Part shown: positions 46,088 to 54,424 of the stretch, piece by piece
Layout of the letters: every line of letters begins with the position of its first letter
Numbering within the stretch: the stretch's first letter is position 1
Source of the DNA: Affinundibacterium nitidum
GTDB lineage: Bacteria; Pseudomonadota; Gammaproteobacteria; Burkholderiales; Burkholderiaceae_D
DNA: 64,000 nucleotides
Direction: 5' to 3'
Assembly: GCF_014284155.1 (NCBI RefSeq)
Contig: NZ_JACOFZ010000002.1
Coordinates: 406,711 to 470,710 of the forward strand
The notes under the pieces: generated by a model
Told to the model about the DNA's origin: nothing
Seen by the model: only the letters and a program-made list of their open reading frames with translations
Database searches by the model: none
Translations under genes and position numbers: made by a program

Positions 46088-46821
46088 TCTTCTATCAGTA
46101 TTGTTTTGTGTGGTGCATGTGCTATACGGGCTGATACAGAGCTATTCAGACTATTTGTATCGAATCGATCATTCGCCAAAACTTAGATGATCAAGCCATC
46201 GATAACTCATCAGTTAAAAACATGCAAAGCTCTGTTCAACATTCGATTGAAGTTCACAGGCACATCGCATTTCCAGTGCCGGAAGACGCGTCTTGAACCT
46301 GATTCATCTCGATATCAAGATTTATTAGCAATGAAGACCGTGACAAACGTGGTCGGGATGATGAAGTCCAAAAGGAAAGGGGTTGCAAATAGCTGCAACC
46401 CCTTGCCCCCTATCACAGTACTTACCTAGTATTTACTAAGTAGTTTTGAATTAGCATTTAAATCAAGTAGACGAAGGCTAACAGCGATTGTTATGTTTCA
46501 CAAGAATTTTCCCACCTGAATCTACCCAATATTTCGCTTTAGCCTTTGATTGAAAAAAATACTTGGATAAATTTGGCTTTTCTTGGAATACATTATTCTA
46601 GGATCGCCTAGCGCGTTGATTCAGCAAAAAAAGTGTGGCTCCAAGAACGTTGAATTAAACGACTTGCGCGTAGCGGCCGAGGCGCGCAATGGTAAAGGCG
46701 GCAGGCCCTCCAAAAACACGATCATCGTGTGTATTGATCACGCTCTTCTCCACAAACAGGCCGCAATCAGTGCGCACCGGTTCAATTACAATTAACCTGC
46801 CATATGCTCGAAACTTACACC
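46088..46821. other. Gene-poor region with repeats
   Basis: No supported gene. A hairpin AAGGGGTTGCA-N5-TGCAACCCCTT-like element is at about 46376-46408. The stretch at 46553-46593 resembles a part of the 46822-47337 repeat. Frames at 46187 and 46583 lack ribosome sites and recognisable motifs. Confidence 0.35.
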
Positions 46822-47337
46822 CCTTAGATAAAGTTTCGCACAAGAATATGCCAAATTTAGCCAACATTAATTTTTAAAGTTGCTATCTACATAAACTTCG
46901 TACAAGCCTATTGCAAATTCATGCTCAGTTTTTTTGGGTACTTTTGGTGCGTCAATCGTGTGTGGACTGCGGTGATTTTTGATTGCAAAAGCCACTCAAA
47001 TTTTCGTCTCATATGACATTTTCTAGAAGCAGTAATCTAGCTATTGTTTGGCCAGTCGTAATAAGAATTTGCTTTTTTGTGAGGAAACTCGCATCGTTTA
47101 GAGGGTGTAGTGCCCCAAATTAGTCATTGCATTTAGTCTTAAACGTAGTCGCTGTATTCCGCCCCAAGAATGGCAAACGGAATTCTTATTACAAACAGTG
47201 ACTTACTTAGTTAAACACTGAGGTGACGAAGACATTGATGAATATTGGCTTTGCGGGGTGTTTCAAAGACTTTGTCGCACTGAAGACAATTTTGAACACA
47301 CAAAACCGAACACACAAAGCAAGGGAAAACTCGCCGT
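46822..47337. repeat. Left copy of a ~500-bp inverted repeat flanking the integron
   Basis: The reverse complement of this stretch is alignable by eye along most of its length with 57390-57893. Shared blocks include GCCCCAAATTAGTC-TTGCATT, TAGTCTTAAACGTAG, GAAGACATTGATGAATATT and GTAGATAGCAA. The inner end joins the intI pseudogene directly. No long frame. Part of the inner 110 bp may itself be decayed intI coding sequence. Confidence 0.7.
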
Positions 47338-47546
47338 TTATTGGCGAACATCGTCAAGAATTCCTCTACTTCTCGCAAGCCCATTTCGATAGGATGCCTT
47401 CGACCAGACCGTATGCTGAAGAAACGTATCAAATACCCACACAGTTTTTCAGTTGACAGACTGTAGTGCTTATAGCGCAATCATTCTCGAACTTGGTCTA
47501 ATAAACGTGGTTTCGGCGCTGTCGGCAAAGTGATGTTTTTGTCCAT
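47211..47546 (-). pseudogene. intI: Integron integrase pseudogene (N-terminal part only)
   Basis: From ATG 47546 the frame reads KPRLLDQVRE, then a TGA stop (47481-47483) where an arginine codon is expected, then continues LRYKHYSLSTEKLCGYLIRFF, RHPIEMGLREVEEFLTMFANKRRV. This is the characteristic N-terminal region of IntI integrases (RYKHYS-RTE-AY..WI..FI, RHP-E-G--EVE-FLT-LA-ER). After about residue 70 similarity is lost; the catalytic R-H-R-Y region is absent. Position and orientation, divergent from the cassette array, are canonical. The integrase is certainly non-functional. A LexA box lies 10 bp upstream. Confidence 0.85.
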
Positions 47547-47555
47547 TTCGTTATG

Positions 47556-47571
47556 CTGTATAAATGTACAG
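47556..47571. promoter_or_regulatory. LexA (SOS) box of the integrase promoter
   Basis: CTGTATAAATGTACAG, a perfect CTGT-N8-ACAG LexA site just upstream of the intI start. SOS control of integron integrases is established in other integrons. Confidence 0.85.
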
Positions 47572-47675
47572 TATAACCAAATATAGCAAGCAATCATGGG
47601 GGTCTCAAGGCATTTGAAGCAAGTTGTCTTTTTGAACACTCCGAGTTAAGCTTCACTTTTGCAAATTAAATAAAC

Positions 47676-47682
47676 GTTATAC
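47676..47682 (+). other. attI crossover core
   Basis: GTTATAC at the expected place between the intI start and the first cassette ORF; matches the R-box-like GTT consensus of integron recombination sites. Confidence 0.65.
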
Positions 47683-47712
47683 AGGTCTGAGATCGAGTAA
47701 AGGTATTAATAA

Positions 47713-48159
47713 GTGACTGAAGAAATTTTAGCTCAATATGTGGCCGCGATCCGATCGGCTGTAATCGCTGACCCCAAGCACGAACGACCTGTGGGCGATG
47801 TTGGGAACATCACGTTACTTCATTTTTTCGGATACAACGTCAGTAATGGAGGTTTTGCTCAGCTAATCTTCAACGCACAAGGTCAGTATATGCAAGAGTT
47901 TGAAGATATGTTGTTGACGTCCGGCTCGCTGATCAGCCATCAATATTATGTGCAGGCGATAAGGGAGTGTTTGGACGACCGAGAGAATTTCGATCAGTTT
48001 ATGAATAGTGACTTCGTTTCTCCAAACGCGCTCAAAGACAGGTTGCATTTGCTGACTGTCGAGTATTTCCGCGCAGGAGGTGACTTAATGAAAGAGGCAT
48101 CAGACTACTTTCTCAAAATACAGCCTAAAGTAGAAAGTTGGATTGCAAGCCATGCGTAA
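47713..48159 (+). CDS. Cassette 1: DUF4375-like protein
   Basis: 148 residues, GTG start with AAAGG upstream. The helix segment GDVGNITLLHFFGYNVSNGGFAQLIFN, with the NGGF-Q motif, is typical of DUF4375 (DMP19-like) proteins often found among immunity-like or cassette-borne genes. Soluble. First cassette, so nearest to the integron promoter. Confidence 0.75.
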   Translation: MTEEILAQYVAAIRSAVIADPKHERPVGDVGNITLLHFFGYNVSNGGFAQLIFNAQGQYMQEFEDMLLTSGSLISHQYYVQAIRECLDDRENFDQFMNSDFVSPNALKDRLHLLTVEYFRAGGDLMKEASDYFLKIQPKVESWIASHA

Positions 48160-48162
48160 CAT

Positions 48163-48234
48163 TCTGTATAACTTGTCGCTCAACTCGGAATCAACGATGA
48201 AGCCGTTGATCCCGGTAGCTTAACGTTATGCATC
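48163..48234 (+). repeat. attC site 1
   Basis: Imperfect inverted repeat ending in the core GTTATGC, containing GGAATCAACGATGAAGCCGTTGATCC. The same class of sequence recurs at attC 3. Confidence 0.7.
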
Positions 48235-48236
48235 AA

Positions 48237-48635
48237 ATGAATTATCGCAAAACCGAGTATGAGGAATTGAACGTGCAAGCGCGTTGGCTTGATGCTGAAA
48301 GAGCAAAGCACGCGTATGACTTTGCGCTTCAATTCGGTCATAAAAATCGATATGGTTTGAACGAAAGTACGGTGAGTGAAATTGAAAGACATCTCATTGA
48401 AAGCCAAAGTGTTGCGAAAGCGTGGCTTAAATCTCGAATGCTAGAATCTGGAACCGTACAAATTATTTATGGCGACGAAGAGGTTTGTGTTATCGAAGCT
48501 AAGGATTTCATTGAAAAATGGAATGATATTTTTATGGCCGCAAGGGACGATGCTATTGTTCTACACAACTTAAATCGCACAGTTCTGTTTTATTGTCACG
48601 AAGAGGAATTCGAAATTGGGCAGCGTAATGCATAA
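48237..48635 (+). CDS. Cassette 2: hypothetical protein
   Basis: 132 residues from ATG 48237 (an ATG at 48228 is made by the attC core). Amphipathic, soluble, charged; no family recognised. Ends with FYCHEEEFEIGQRNA. Confidence 0.6.
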   Translation: MNYRKTEYEELNVQARWLDAERAKHAYDFALQFGHKNRYGLNESTVSEIERHLIESQSVAKAWLKSRMLESGTVQIIYGDEEVCVIEAKDFIEKWNDIFMAARDDAIVLHNLNRTVLFYCHEEEFEIGQRNA

Positions 48636-48719
48636 CAGAGTGGTCGATCGGACTGGCCGCCATGCGGCTCAGTATTTTTCTAATTTGTGGACGGCCATCC
48701 GTTCACCGTTGCGTTAAGA
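48630..48719 (+). repeat. attC site 2
   Basis: Starts GCATAAC and ends with the GTTAAGA core; inner stem GGTCGATCGGACTGGCCG pairs with CGGCCATCC-type sequence. Confidence 0.8.
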
Positions 48720-48723
48720 CTCA

Positions 48724-48996
48724 ATGAACATAAAAGACATAATTGGGATGATCTTCTGCGGCGCTGGTGCCACAATCGGTACAATAGGGTATCGACTTCT
48801 AGGTCTACAATGGTACTTTGGGTCGGGTATTCTATTAGCCATTGGTGCATATTTCATTTGTGATGCAGCTCGTGATCGAAAATTGCGTGATGCATTGGAT
48901 GAAGTACCTGGTGATTGGGGCGATCGGCACTATACCTCGGGCGCAAGTTCTACGGATGGTTTTGATGATGGAGGAGATTATGGAGATGCGTCTTAA
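48724..48996 (+). CDS. Cassette 3: small membrane protein
   Basis: 90 residues with two hydrophobic helices (about 4-25 and 30-47) and a glycine/aspartate-rich tail (GASSTDGFDDGGDYGDAS). Function unknown; common cassette type. Confidence 0.6.
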   Translation: MNIKDIIGMIFCGAGATIGTIGYRLLGLQWYFGSGILLAIGAYFICDAARDRKLRDALDEVPGDWGDRHYTSGASSTDGFDDGGDYGDAS

Positions 48997-49056
48997 CTTA
49001 CCGATCAACACGGAATCAACGTTGGCGCCGTTGATCCGGGCAGCTCAACATTAGGC
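48990..49056 (+). repeat. attC site 3
   Basis: GTCTTAAC to ATTAGGC, with GGAATCAACGTTGGCGCCGTTGATCC stem, related to attC 1. Confidence 0.75.
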
Positions 49057-49066
49057 ATCAAATCAA

Positions 49067-49327
49067 ATGAGACCACTAGAGCGAATCGATGAAATTTCCG
49101 ATCTCATTAGAGAGATTTGGAATGAGAACCCAGATATGAGATACATGCAGCTACTCTACACATTGCAATCGAGCTTTTCTCAGAAAAATATGGATGTTGG
49201 AAAGGTAGAAGAACGCGTGGATAGAGCCTACCCAAGAATAGGATTTGACTTATTTAATGTCGAGGACGAAGAGTTTAAAATTTTCCTTGAGAACTATCTA
49301 TTTGAACAAAGAAAACGTAATGCTTAA
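49067..49327 (+). CDS. Cassette 4: small acidic protein
   Basis: 86 residues, mostly helical, begins MRPLERIDEISDLIREIW. Similar short proteins are frequent in integron cassettes; I cannot name a function. Confidence 0.6.
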   Translation: MRPLERIDEISDLIREIWNENPDMRYMQLLYTLQSSFSQKNMDVGKVEERVDRAYPRIGFDLFNVEDEEFKIFLENYLFEQRKRNA

Positions 49328-49411
49328 CAGGTCAATCGACGGAGAATCTCCAATGACTATTACACTTAAATTTATGACCGTCATGGCGATCTAGTCATCT
49401 CGGCGTTAGAC
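49322..49411 (+). repeat. attC site 4
   Basis: GCTTAAC to GTTAGAC. Confidence 0.7.
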
Positions 49412-49424
49412 CTCAATCCCCACC

Positions 49425-50030
49425 ATGAAATTTTCCATTATCGTACTTTTTTTGATCGCCGCCTCCCACGTAGGTATTTCAGCTCAAGCTCAACAAGATT
49501 GGGCAGTCGAAGTGAAACAGAACGCACGTAATTATCGTAAGCTGGACAATGTTCAACTGAAGCGGGCGCCCTTCGACATCAATTTTACAGGGCCAAAGAC
49601 TATGGGCTATGCTATCGTCGCGGCAACCTCGTGTGAAGGCCTGGAACAGTTGAAAAGTCCATCTCAAATCTCGACGCTGATACGTTCGACAAACATTGCA
49701 GCGGAGAGCGCCTCGCCTTCTGAAAACACATATATCGGCATCAACACTCCCGGTACGCTCACGCCAGATATGAGTAGCGCTCATACCTGGTCGGAGCGCA
49801 AGGATGACGACATTCATAGCTTCCAGAGTTTCGTCGTTGATGCTGAAGACCGATTGACAGCAACCAGAAAAATAGAAACTATTCTCCTTTATCTTCCGGG
49901 CGACAAGACAAAGGAAGTACCTGTCGAACAGTACCCTTATCGAGAAGCATGCATCTTTATGACGGGACTACCGCCAGTTGGATACATGGCACATGTGCAG
50001 CCTAAGCTGATACGCATTGTCTTCCATTAA
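49425..50030 (+). CDS. Cassette 5: exported hypothetical protein
   Basis: 201 residues with a signal peptide (MKFSIIVLFLIAASHVGISAQA, cleavage after AQA). The mature part is beta-rich with two cysteines (CEGL, EACIF). No family recognised. Confidence 0.6.
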   Translation: MKFSIIVLFLIAASHVGISAQAQQDWAVEVKQNARNYRKLDNVQLKRAPFDINFTGPKTMGYAIVAATSCEGLEQLKSPSQISTLIRSTNIAAESASPSENTYIGINTPGTLTPDMSSAHTWSERKDDDIHSFQSFVVDAEDRLTATRKIETILLYLPGDKTKEVPVEQYPYREACIFMTGLPPVGYMAHVQPKLIRIVFH

Positions 50031-50037
50031 TACAGCG

Positions 50038-50106
50038 GTATAACAGAATGGTCGATCAGACTGGCCTCAGCTACGCTGCGGCAAGCCCTTTAGCTCTGCG
50101 TTGAAT
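50038..50106 (+). repeat. attC site 5
   Basis: GTATAAC to GTTGAAT with a GGTCGATCAGACTGGCC stem. Confidence 0.7.
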
Positions 50107-50127
50107 CGCAAACACGGAAGGTATCAA

Positions 50128-50568
50128 ATGAAAGAAGAAACCCCAGCAGAGGTAATTGCGCGTTGGTTCAGAACTCCGAGCTCCCCTCAAATTGTCCTAA
50201 GATGGCTGGCGATCGCCCCGGCAGTTATTTGCATTGCTTTAGCCTCACAACTTATTCTTCTTTTTATACTTTCGTTTCTTAATGTTGGCAGCACAGAGAG
50301 CTTAAATTGGCTAGCCAACATAATCAACGCTGCGTTCGTTCCATTTCTAATAATTGTGCTCGCGACACCGATTGCTCCAACCTCTCGCAAATCAGCGAGC
50401 ATTGGGCTTGCGATACTAGCGTTGGTTCTTGTTTCGCTCTCTCGACTTGCTTCAGAGCTTTCACATCCTACTATCACGCCCTGGCGCGAAATCTGGCTTG
50501 CCGTTTCAATAGCACTTTGTGGCACTAGCATTTGGTTTGGTCTACGTTATACTCATCGTGTAAAGTGA
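50128..50568 (+). CDS. Cassette 6: four-helix membrane protein
   Basis: 146 residues from ATG 50128 (AAGGTATCAA upstream). Four hydrophobic segments: residues about 25-50, 60-80, 93-108 and 122-138. Function unknown. Confidence 0.6.
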   Translation: MKEETPAEVIARWFRTPSSPQIVLRWLAIAPAVICIALASQLILLFILSFLNVGSTESLNWLANIINAAFVPFLIIVLATPIAPTSRKSASIGLAILALVLVSLSRLASELSHPTITPWREIWLAVSIALCGTSIWFGLRYTHRVK

Positions 50569-50654
50569 GTTGTCATTCGATCGGCTTGAGAAGATTCGAT
50601 CTCAGTTGCTATCGACGCGAGAGAATCAAAGGGCTAGATATTTATTTAGGATCG

Positions 50655-50744
50655 GTTCAACAAGACTTTCGAAAATGGCGCGCTAATAGGCGTCTCCCTT
50701 AAATTTACAGATTCGCGTGCGCGCCTTACAAATAAACGTTAGCT
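50655..50744 (+). repeat. attC site 6
   Basis: GTTCAAC to GTTAGCT, 90 bp, with GGCGCGC/GCGCGCC stem halves. Confidence 0.65.
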
Positions 50745-50754
50745 TTCAATCTTT

Positions 50755-51105
50755 ATGCACCTCGAAATTAAATCAATTTTCAGTATTGAACTGGATAAAG
50801 AAGAAGAACCCGAATCGCCGAAATGCTGCTGCGTGAGCATCAGGGCGCAAATCGGTATCCGTGGTAAAGAAGCGTCTGAACAGTTTAATTTCTACGCGAT
50901 TACTCCAGAGTTTCTTTTAGAGTACCCAGAAGTTCGATGGGGTAGAGGATATTTATTGTTGCCGGAATTTTCCTGGAACGAAGTCGAGCGTATGCTTGAA
51001 AAGTTGATTTCGGGTATTTCTGCAAGTTCATGGGAAGATGCAGCTTTAAGACTAAATAGCTATTTGGAGTGGGAATTTGACAACTACCAATCCGTCGACC
51101 GCTGA
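50755..51105 (+). CDS. Cassette 7: Imm8-like immunity protein
   Basis: 116 residues resembling immunity protein family 8: beta strands, then FNFYAITPEFLLEYPEVRWGRGYLLLPEFSWNEVERML and SWEDAALRLNSYLEWEFD. Imm8 proteins normally protect from a polymorphic toxin encoded next to them; here no toxin is in the cassette, so it is an orphan immunity gene, perhaps selected against toxins of neighbours. Confidence 0.7.
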   Translation: MHLEIKSIFSIELDKEEEPESPKCCCVSIRAQIGIRGKEASEQFNFYAITPEFLLEYPEVRWGRGYLLLPEFSWNEVERMLEKLISGISASSWEDAALRLNSYLEWEFDNYQSVDR

Positions 51106-51108
51106 AGT

Positions 51109-51198
51109 CGCTAACGGGACTATCGACAGAGAAACGCCGATGCCAATGTCGCATAAATTCTTGACCGTCGTAGTAATCTCGACATTTCAACGTTAGCG
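51109..51198 (+). repeat. attC site 7
   Basis: CGCTAAC to GTTAGCG. Confidence 0.7.
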
Positions 51199-51206
51199 CC
51201 CATTCC

Positions 51207-51707
51207 ATGACCTCACGCCGGCTTATCATATTTGATCTTGACGAGACGTTAGTTCATGCGACTGAGACGAAATTATCGTATGAGCCCAATTTCGTGGTTG
51301 AGCCTTACTTCATTTATTTGCGTCCCTATGTTCATGAACTTCTGAAGTTCACTGCGAATCGATTTGATATTGCCGTGTGGTCTTCATCAAGCCCACAATA
51401 TGTGATGGAGGTTACAAAGCAAATATTCGGCGAAACGTATCCACTCAAATTTGCTTGGTCAATCGAAAAATGTGTTCAAAAGGTCGATGCGAAGACAAAT
51501 AGCTATGTCTACGTAAAAGACTTGCGGAAGGTTCAGAGCCAAGGATATATCGTAGAGAATATTACGATTGTTGATGACAGTCCTGAGAAAATAGTACGGC
51601 AACCTCGAAGCCATTTGCTAGTTAAACCCTACCAAGGAGAATGTGACGACGTTGGTTTGATTGCTGTGCAAGAAGCCCTTGAAACGTTGAATTTGCATTT
51701 ATACTAA
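51207..51707 (+). CDS. Cassette 8: FCP1-like (NLI-interacting factor) HAD phosphatase
   Basis: 166 residues. HAD motif I FDLDETLVH near residue 10-18, motif II VWSSSSPQYV, and ITIVDDSPEKI (motif III/IV). The FCP1/NIF arrangement is known mostly from eukaryotic RNA polymerase CTD phosphatases, with bacterial members of unknown role. Here carried as an integron cassette. Confidence 0.75.
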   Translation: MTSRRLIIFDLDETLVHATETKLSYEPNFVVEPYFIYLRPYVHELLKFTANRFDIAVWSSSSPQYVMEVTKQIFGETYPLKFAWSIEKCVQKVDAKTNSYVYVKDLRKVQSQGYIVENITIVDDSPEKIVRQPRSHLLVKPYQGECDDVGLIAVQEALETLNLHLY

Positions 51708-51718
51708 TAAGGACATTG

Positions 51719-51808
51719 CGCTAATATGGCATTAGAAAATGATGCGCGAATAGGCTCTTTTTTAAAACTTATTGATTGGCGCGCGCGCCTTTCAAATCAG
51801 CGTTAGGT
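51719..51808 (+). repeat. attC site 8
   Basis: Ends GTTAGGT; GGCGCGCGCGCC palindrome in the second half. Left boundary uncertain. Confidence 0.6.
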
Positions 51809-51820
51809 ATTGAAATCCGT

Positions 51821-52090
51821 ATGCATCCGTTTAATAAAATACGATGTAATAGCATTGGATATCGACAAGGGTTTATAGAAATACTGCCCAATATCCATCA
51901 AGGCCATATTAATATAGAAACCTGGTCGGTTCACCCTGAAACAGATATTTCTAATATTGACATTTCTGATGACCAAATATCTGATGAAAGTGTTGAGGGA
52001 AATACAGAGCTTGAAATGAGTATTGATCAAGCAGAACAATTGATTGCCTTGCTTCAAGCAGCTATATCAGAAGTTAAATCTGGTGGGTAA
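51821..52090 (+). CDS. Cassette 9: hypothetical protein
   Basis: 89 residues from ATG 51821. Beta-rich first half, acidic helix MSIDQAEQLIALLQAAI at the end. The frame is open from 51776 in the attC. No family recognised. Confidence 0.55.
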   Translation: MHPFNKIRCNSIGYRQGFIEILPNIHQGHINIETWSVHPETDISNIDISDDQISDESVEGNTELEMSIDQAEQLIALLQAAISEVKSGG

Positions 52091-52093
52091 AAT

Positions 52094-52183
52094 ACCTAAC
52101 AGGATGGTCGATCAGGCTAGCCGTGATGCGGCGCGATATCTATTAAATTTGTGGGCGGCCAGCCGTTCACCGTTACGTTATGC
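52094..52183 (+). repeat. attC site 9
   Basis: ACCTAAC to GTTATGC; closely similar to attC 2 (GGTCGATC-GGCTAGCC, GCGGCCAGCCGTTCACCGTT). Confidence 0.8.
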
Positions 52184-52578
52184 ATAGTGCTCAATTAAAA
52201 TCCATTGGCAACCGTAGATGTCTTGCATTCGAGATTGCAGAATCAATCGATGGAGAATTATTAGAGGTAAATATTTGGGCTTGTGACGAGCATCTGACTT
52301 ACTTTGATAATCAGGTCCATATTCCTTCTTTTGTTTACTCAATGCAGCGAGAATATTCATTTCTAAGAACTGCGACAACGCAACAAGATCACCCTTTTTT
52401 CGTACATGGGCCAACTACTGATGATGTTTCAGGAAAAATATCGATCGATGACGGTACGGCCAAAATTTCATTTACTTTAAGAAACGGTAATCAGTGTTCG
52501 TTTACAATTGAGGTGCAAGAACTCACACAAATATACGAGCGTGTATTAAATCAAATTGACTTCATTAAAAATGCATAA
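52180..52578 (+). CDS. Cassette 10: hypothetical protein
   Basis: 132 residues. The ATG is part of the attC core itself. Mostly beta (HPFFVHGPTTDDVSGKISIDDG). No family recognised. Confidence 0.6.
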   Translation: MHSAQLKSIGNRRCLAFEIAESIDGELLEVNIWACDEHLTYFDNQVHIPSFVYSMQREYSFLRTATTQQDHPFFVHGPTTDDVSGKISIDDGTAKISFTLRNGNQCSFTIEVQELTQIYERVLNQIDFIKNA

Positions 52579-52650
52579 CAAGATATTCGAGTTTGCTCCG
52601 CTTCGCTCCGCCGGACGCGCAAGCGCGTGCCGCTCAATTTTGCGTTAGGC
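52573..52650 (+). repeat. attC site 10
   Basis: GCATAAC to GTTAGGC with a CGCTTCGCTCCG / CGCGCAAGCGCG stem-loop. Confidence 0.75.
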
Positions 52651-52659
52651 TGTGTTCGA

Positions 52660-53355
52660 ATGGAAATCGCAGAGATTAAGAAACAGTTGGCAAAGCCGGC
52701 GACAAAATTCTCAGCCGGTGGGTTTAGGCCAACGCATAGCGAGGACGAGAGCTGGCTTGGCCATGTCTTTCTATTCAGAGAGGATGAGTCCATTCCAAAA
52801 AATGACGCGGGAGAATCACTTCTGCCGTTGGCGCAATTTCACCTCCCAAGTCTTCCTTTTGTTCCCCTCTGCCTAAAAGATGTGCGTGTCTTAACCGTAT
52901 TCATATCTGAGCCGTTTCCGGAGCAGTTTGAAAAAATGGGATGCAACTGGGTGGTACGTGAGTACTCTCACCAAGAGGTCCTTGTCAGAAAAGAAGTGCG
53001 TGTAGAGAGCTCGTATCTAAAGCCATTTCCGCTAAAAGCGGAACTTGTGCATGAGGACTACCCGCTATGGGACGGCGGCGGAGTTCCCTACGATGTTGAA
53101 AGAGAAGTTCTTCGCTTAGAGAAAGATGGAGAAATCGAAAGCTACTACGATCTAATTACGCACTCCTATGAGCATAAGATCGGTGGGTATCCTTCTTTCT
53201 GTCAATCAGGGGTTGATCCAGGCGATGGATTCGAGTTCGTGTTTCAGGTGTCCTCTGACTCAAAAATTAACTTGAACGTAGTCGACAATGGAAGCCTGAT
53301 GTTTTGGAAACACCGCACATCAGGAGAGTGGGCTATCTACTATGACTTCTACTAG
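52660..53355 (+). CDS. Cassette 11: DUF1963 (YwqG-like) protein
   Basis: 231 residues from ATG 52660. The C-terminal half has KIGGYPSFCQSG and FVFQVSSDSKINLNVVDNG, the recognisable core of DUF1963. Family function is unknown, frequently near toxin immunity clusters. Cytosolic. Confidence 0.7.
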   Translation: MEIAEIKKQLAKPATKFSAGGFRPTHSEDESWLGHVFLFREDESIPKNDAGESLLPLAQFHLPSLPFVPLCLKDVRVLTVFISEPFPEQFEKMGCNWVVREYSHQEVLVRKEVRVESSYLKPFPLKAELVHEDYPLWDGGGVPYDVEREVLRLEKDGEIESYYDLITHSYEHKIGGYPSFCQSGVDPGDGFEFVFQVSSDSKINLNVVDNGSLMFWKHRTSGEWAIYYDFY

Positions 53356-53361
53356 CCATCA

Positions 53362-53451
53362 GCGTAACTCGAAAGTCGAGTGGGACAGTCACAAGCTGCG
53401 CTTGTGGCTCCCTGCGCTTCGCTCCGGCTGCCCGTCAATTCCACGTTATAC
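53362..53451 (+). repeat. attC site 11
   Basis: GCGTAAC to GTTATAC, with CTGCGCTTGTGGCTCC-type stem. Confidence 0.75.
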
Positions 53452-53462
53452 ATCAAGGAATC

Positions 53463-53804
53463 ATGCGCCAGTTAATTGAACAGACAGTGTGCCAGTGGCA
53501 AAATGTGGAGCCCAACATACCTTTGCCTGAATCAAAGCTAGGTATAGCATTAGGCACACTCGGAAAGGAACCAATAAATGGTCTTCGCCAAAATCCTGAA
53601 AATGGGACAAATGGCTGGTACATCTGGTGCGGAACGGAAATGCCTCTCGAAGATGATGCTTTTTCACCGTTACATGTTGAACATATAGATACCTATTTGG
53701 CGGGAATTAAAGAGTATCTTTCACTTCCACCCGGATATAGGTTTCTAATTGATGGAAATAATTATGAAGATGTGTGGTATGACGAGACATTACTCCATGC
53801 ATAA
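53463..53804 (+). CDS. Cassette 12: Imm33-like (DUF2185) protein
   Basis: 113 residues. NGWYIWCGTEM ... FSPLHVEHID, then LPPGYRFLIDGNNYEDVWYDETLL, typical of cassette-borne Imm33/DUF2185-like proteins. The second likely orphan immunity protein in the array. Confidence 0.6.
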   Translation: MRQLIEQTVCQWQNVEPNIPLPESKLGIALGTLGKEPINGLRQNPENGTNGWYIWCGTEMPLEDDAFSPLHVEHIDTYLAGIKEYLSLPPGYRFLIDGNNYEDVWYDETLLHA

Positions 53805-53855
53805 CTGGTCATTCGTTTCGGACGGCTGCGACGCCACACAACTCAAACGTTAAGT
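53799..53855 (+). repeat. attC site 12
   Basis: GCATAAC to GTTAAGT, short (57 bp). Confidence 0.75.
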
Positions 53856-53858
53856 TCT

Positions 53859-54227
53859 ATGCGTACTCTTCTCGCTGTGTTGAGTTTTATCGCGTTGCTC
53901 GGATGTACAGAACAAGCATCTACCAACACGCCTCTCCCGTCAAATGCTACATCCGAGTCTTTTGACGACATGCTGAGGCCTGACGATCCACACTTTTCCG
54001 CTGAGGAGCGACGTATTGTTTGGCGCGTGCAAGCCTACCTTGAGAAGAACACACAAAAGTCGGTCGATGCACGTTACAGAGTTAAGCAGACGAACGAGGG
54101 CTTTGAAGTATTTGCTATATTTATCCGCGGCTACTCAAATGGCCGTCCTTTAACTTCCCCCGGCGGTCACGTTACAGTTATTTTGCATTCAGATGGCAAT
54201 GTTATTCGTTACATACCAGGAGAGTGA
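53859..54227 (+). CDS. Cassette 13: lipoprotein
   Basis: 122 residues with a lipoprotein signal and lipobox (LLGC, Cys16). Mature part is acidic then beta-rich. No family recognised. A small gene follows after 4 bp. Confidence 0.6.
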   Translation: MRTLLAVLSFIALLGCTEQASTNTPLPSNATSESFDDMLRPDDPHFSAEERRIVWRVQAYLEKNTQKSVDARYRVKQTNEGFEVFAIFIRGYSNGRPLTSPGGHVTVILHSDGNVIRYIPGE

Positions 54228-54231
54228 GACG

Positions 54232-54339
54232 ATGACCGAACTTAACATTACATTCGAGGATGAATGGTCTTCCCCTGAGTATGTAGTCAGCATATTCGAC
54301 GAGCTACTACCGCTTCCAAAATACTTCGAGAAATCATGA
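54232..54339 (+). CDS. Small 35-codon gene at array end
   Basis: MTELNITFEDEWSSPEYV... with GAGTGAGACG spacing, 4 bp after the lipoprotein stop; could be co-translated or the stump of a longer gene lost at the array end. It is followed by a partial attC-like TTGGCGCGC segment at 54370. Confidence 0.4.
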   Translation: MTELNITFEDEWSSPEYVVSIFDELLPLPKYFEKS

Positions 54340-54424
54340 AACTCACAACAATCATCCCGGCACGAATGTTGGCGCGCTCTCAAATTTGACTAGCCGGCGG
54401 TGCGGTTAAAATTTTGGATGCGCG

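Noticed and set aside
46583-46795. 70-codon frame left of the integron
   Set aside because: No ribosome site or motif; the region is repeat-rich and gene-poor.
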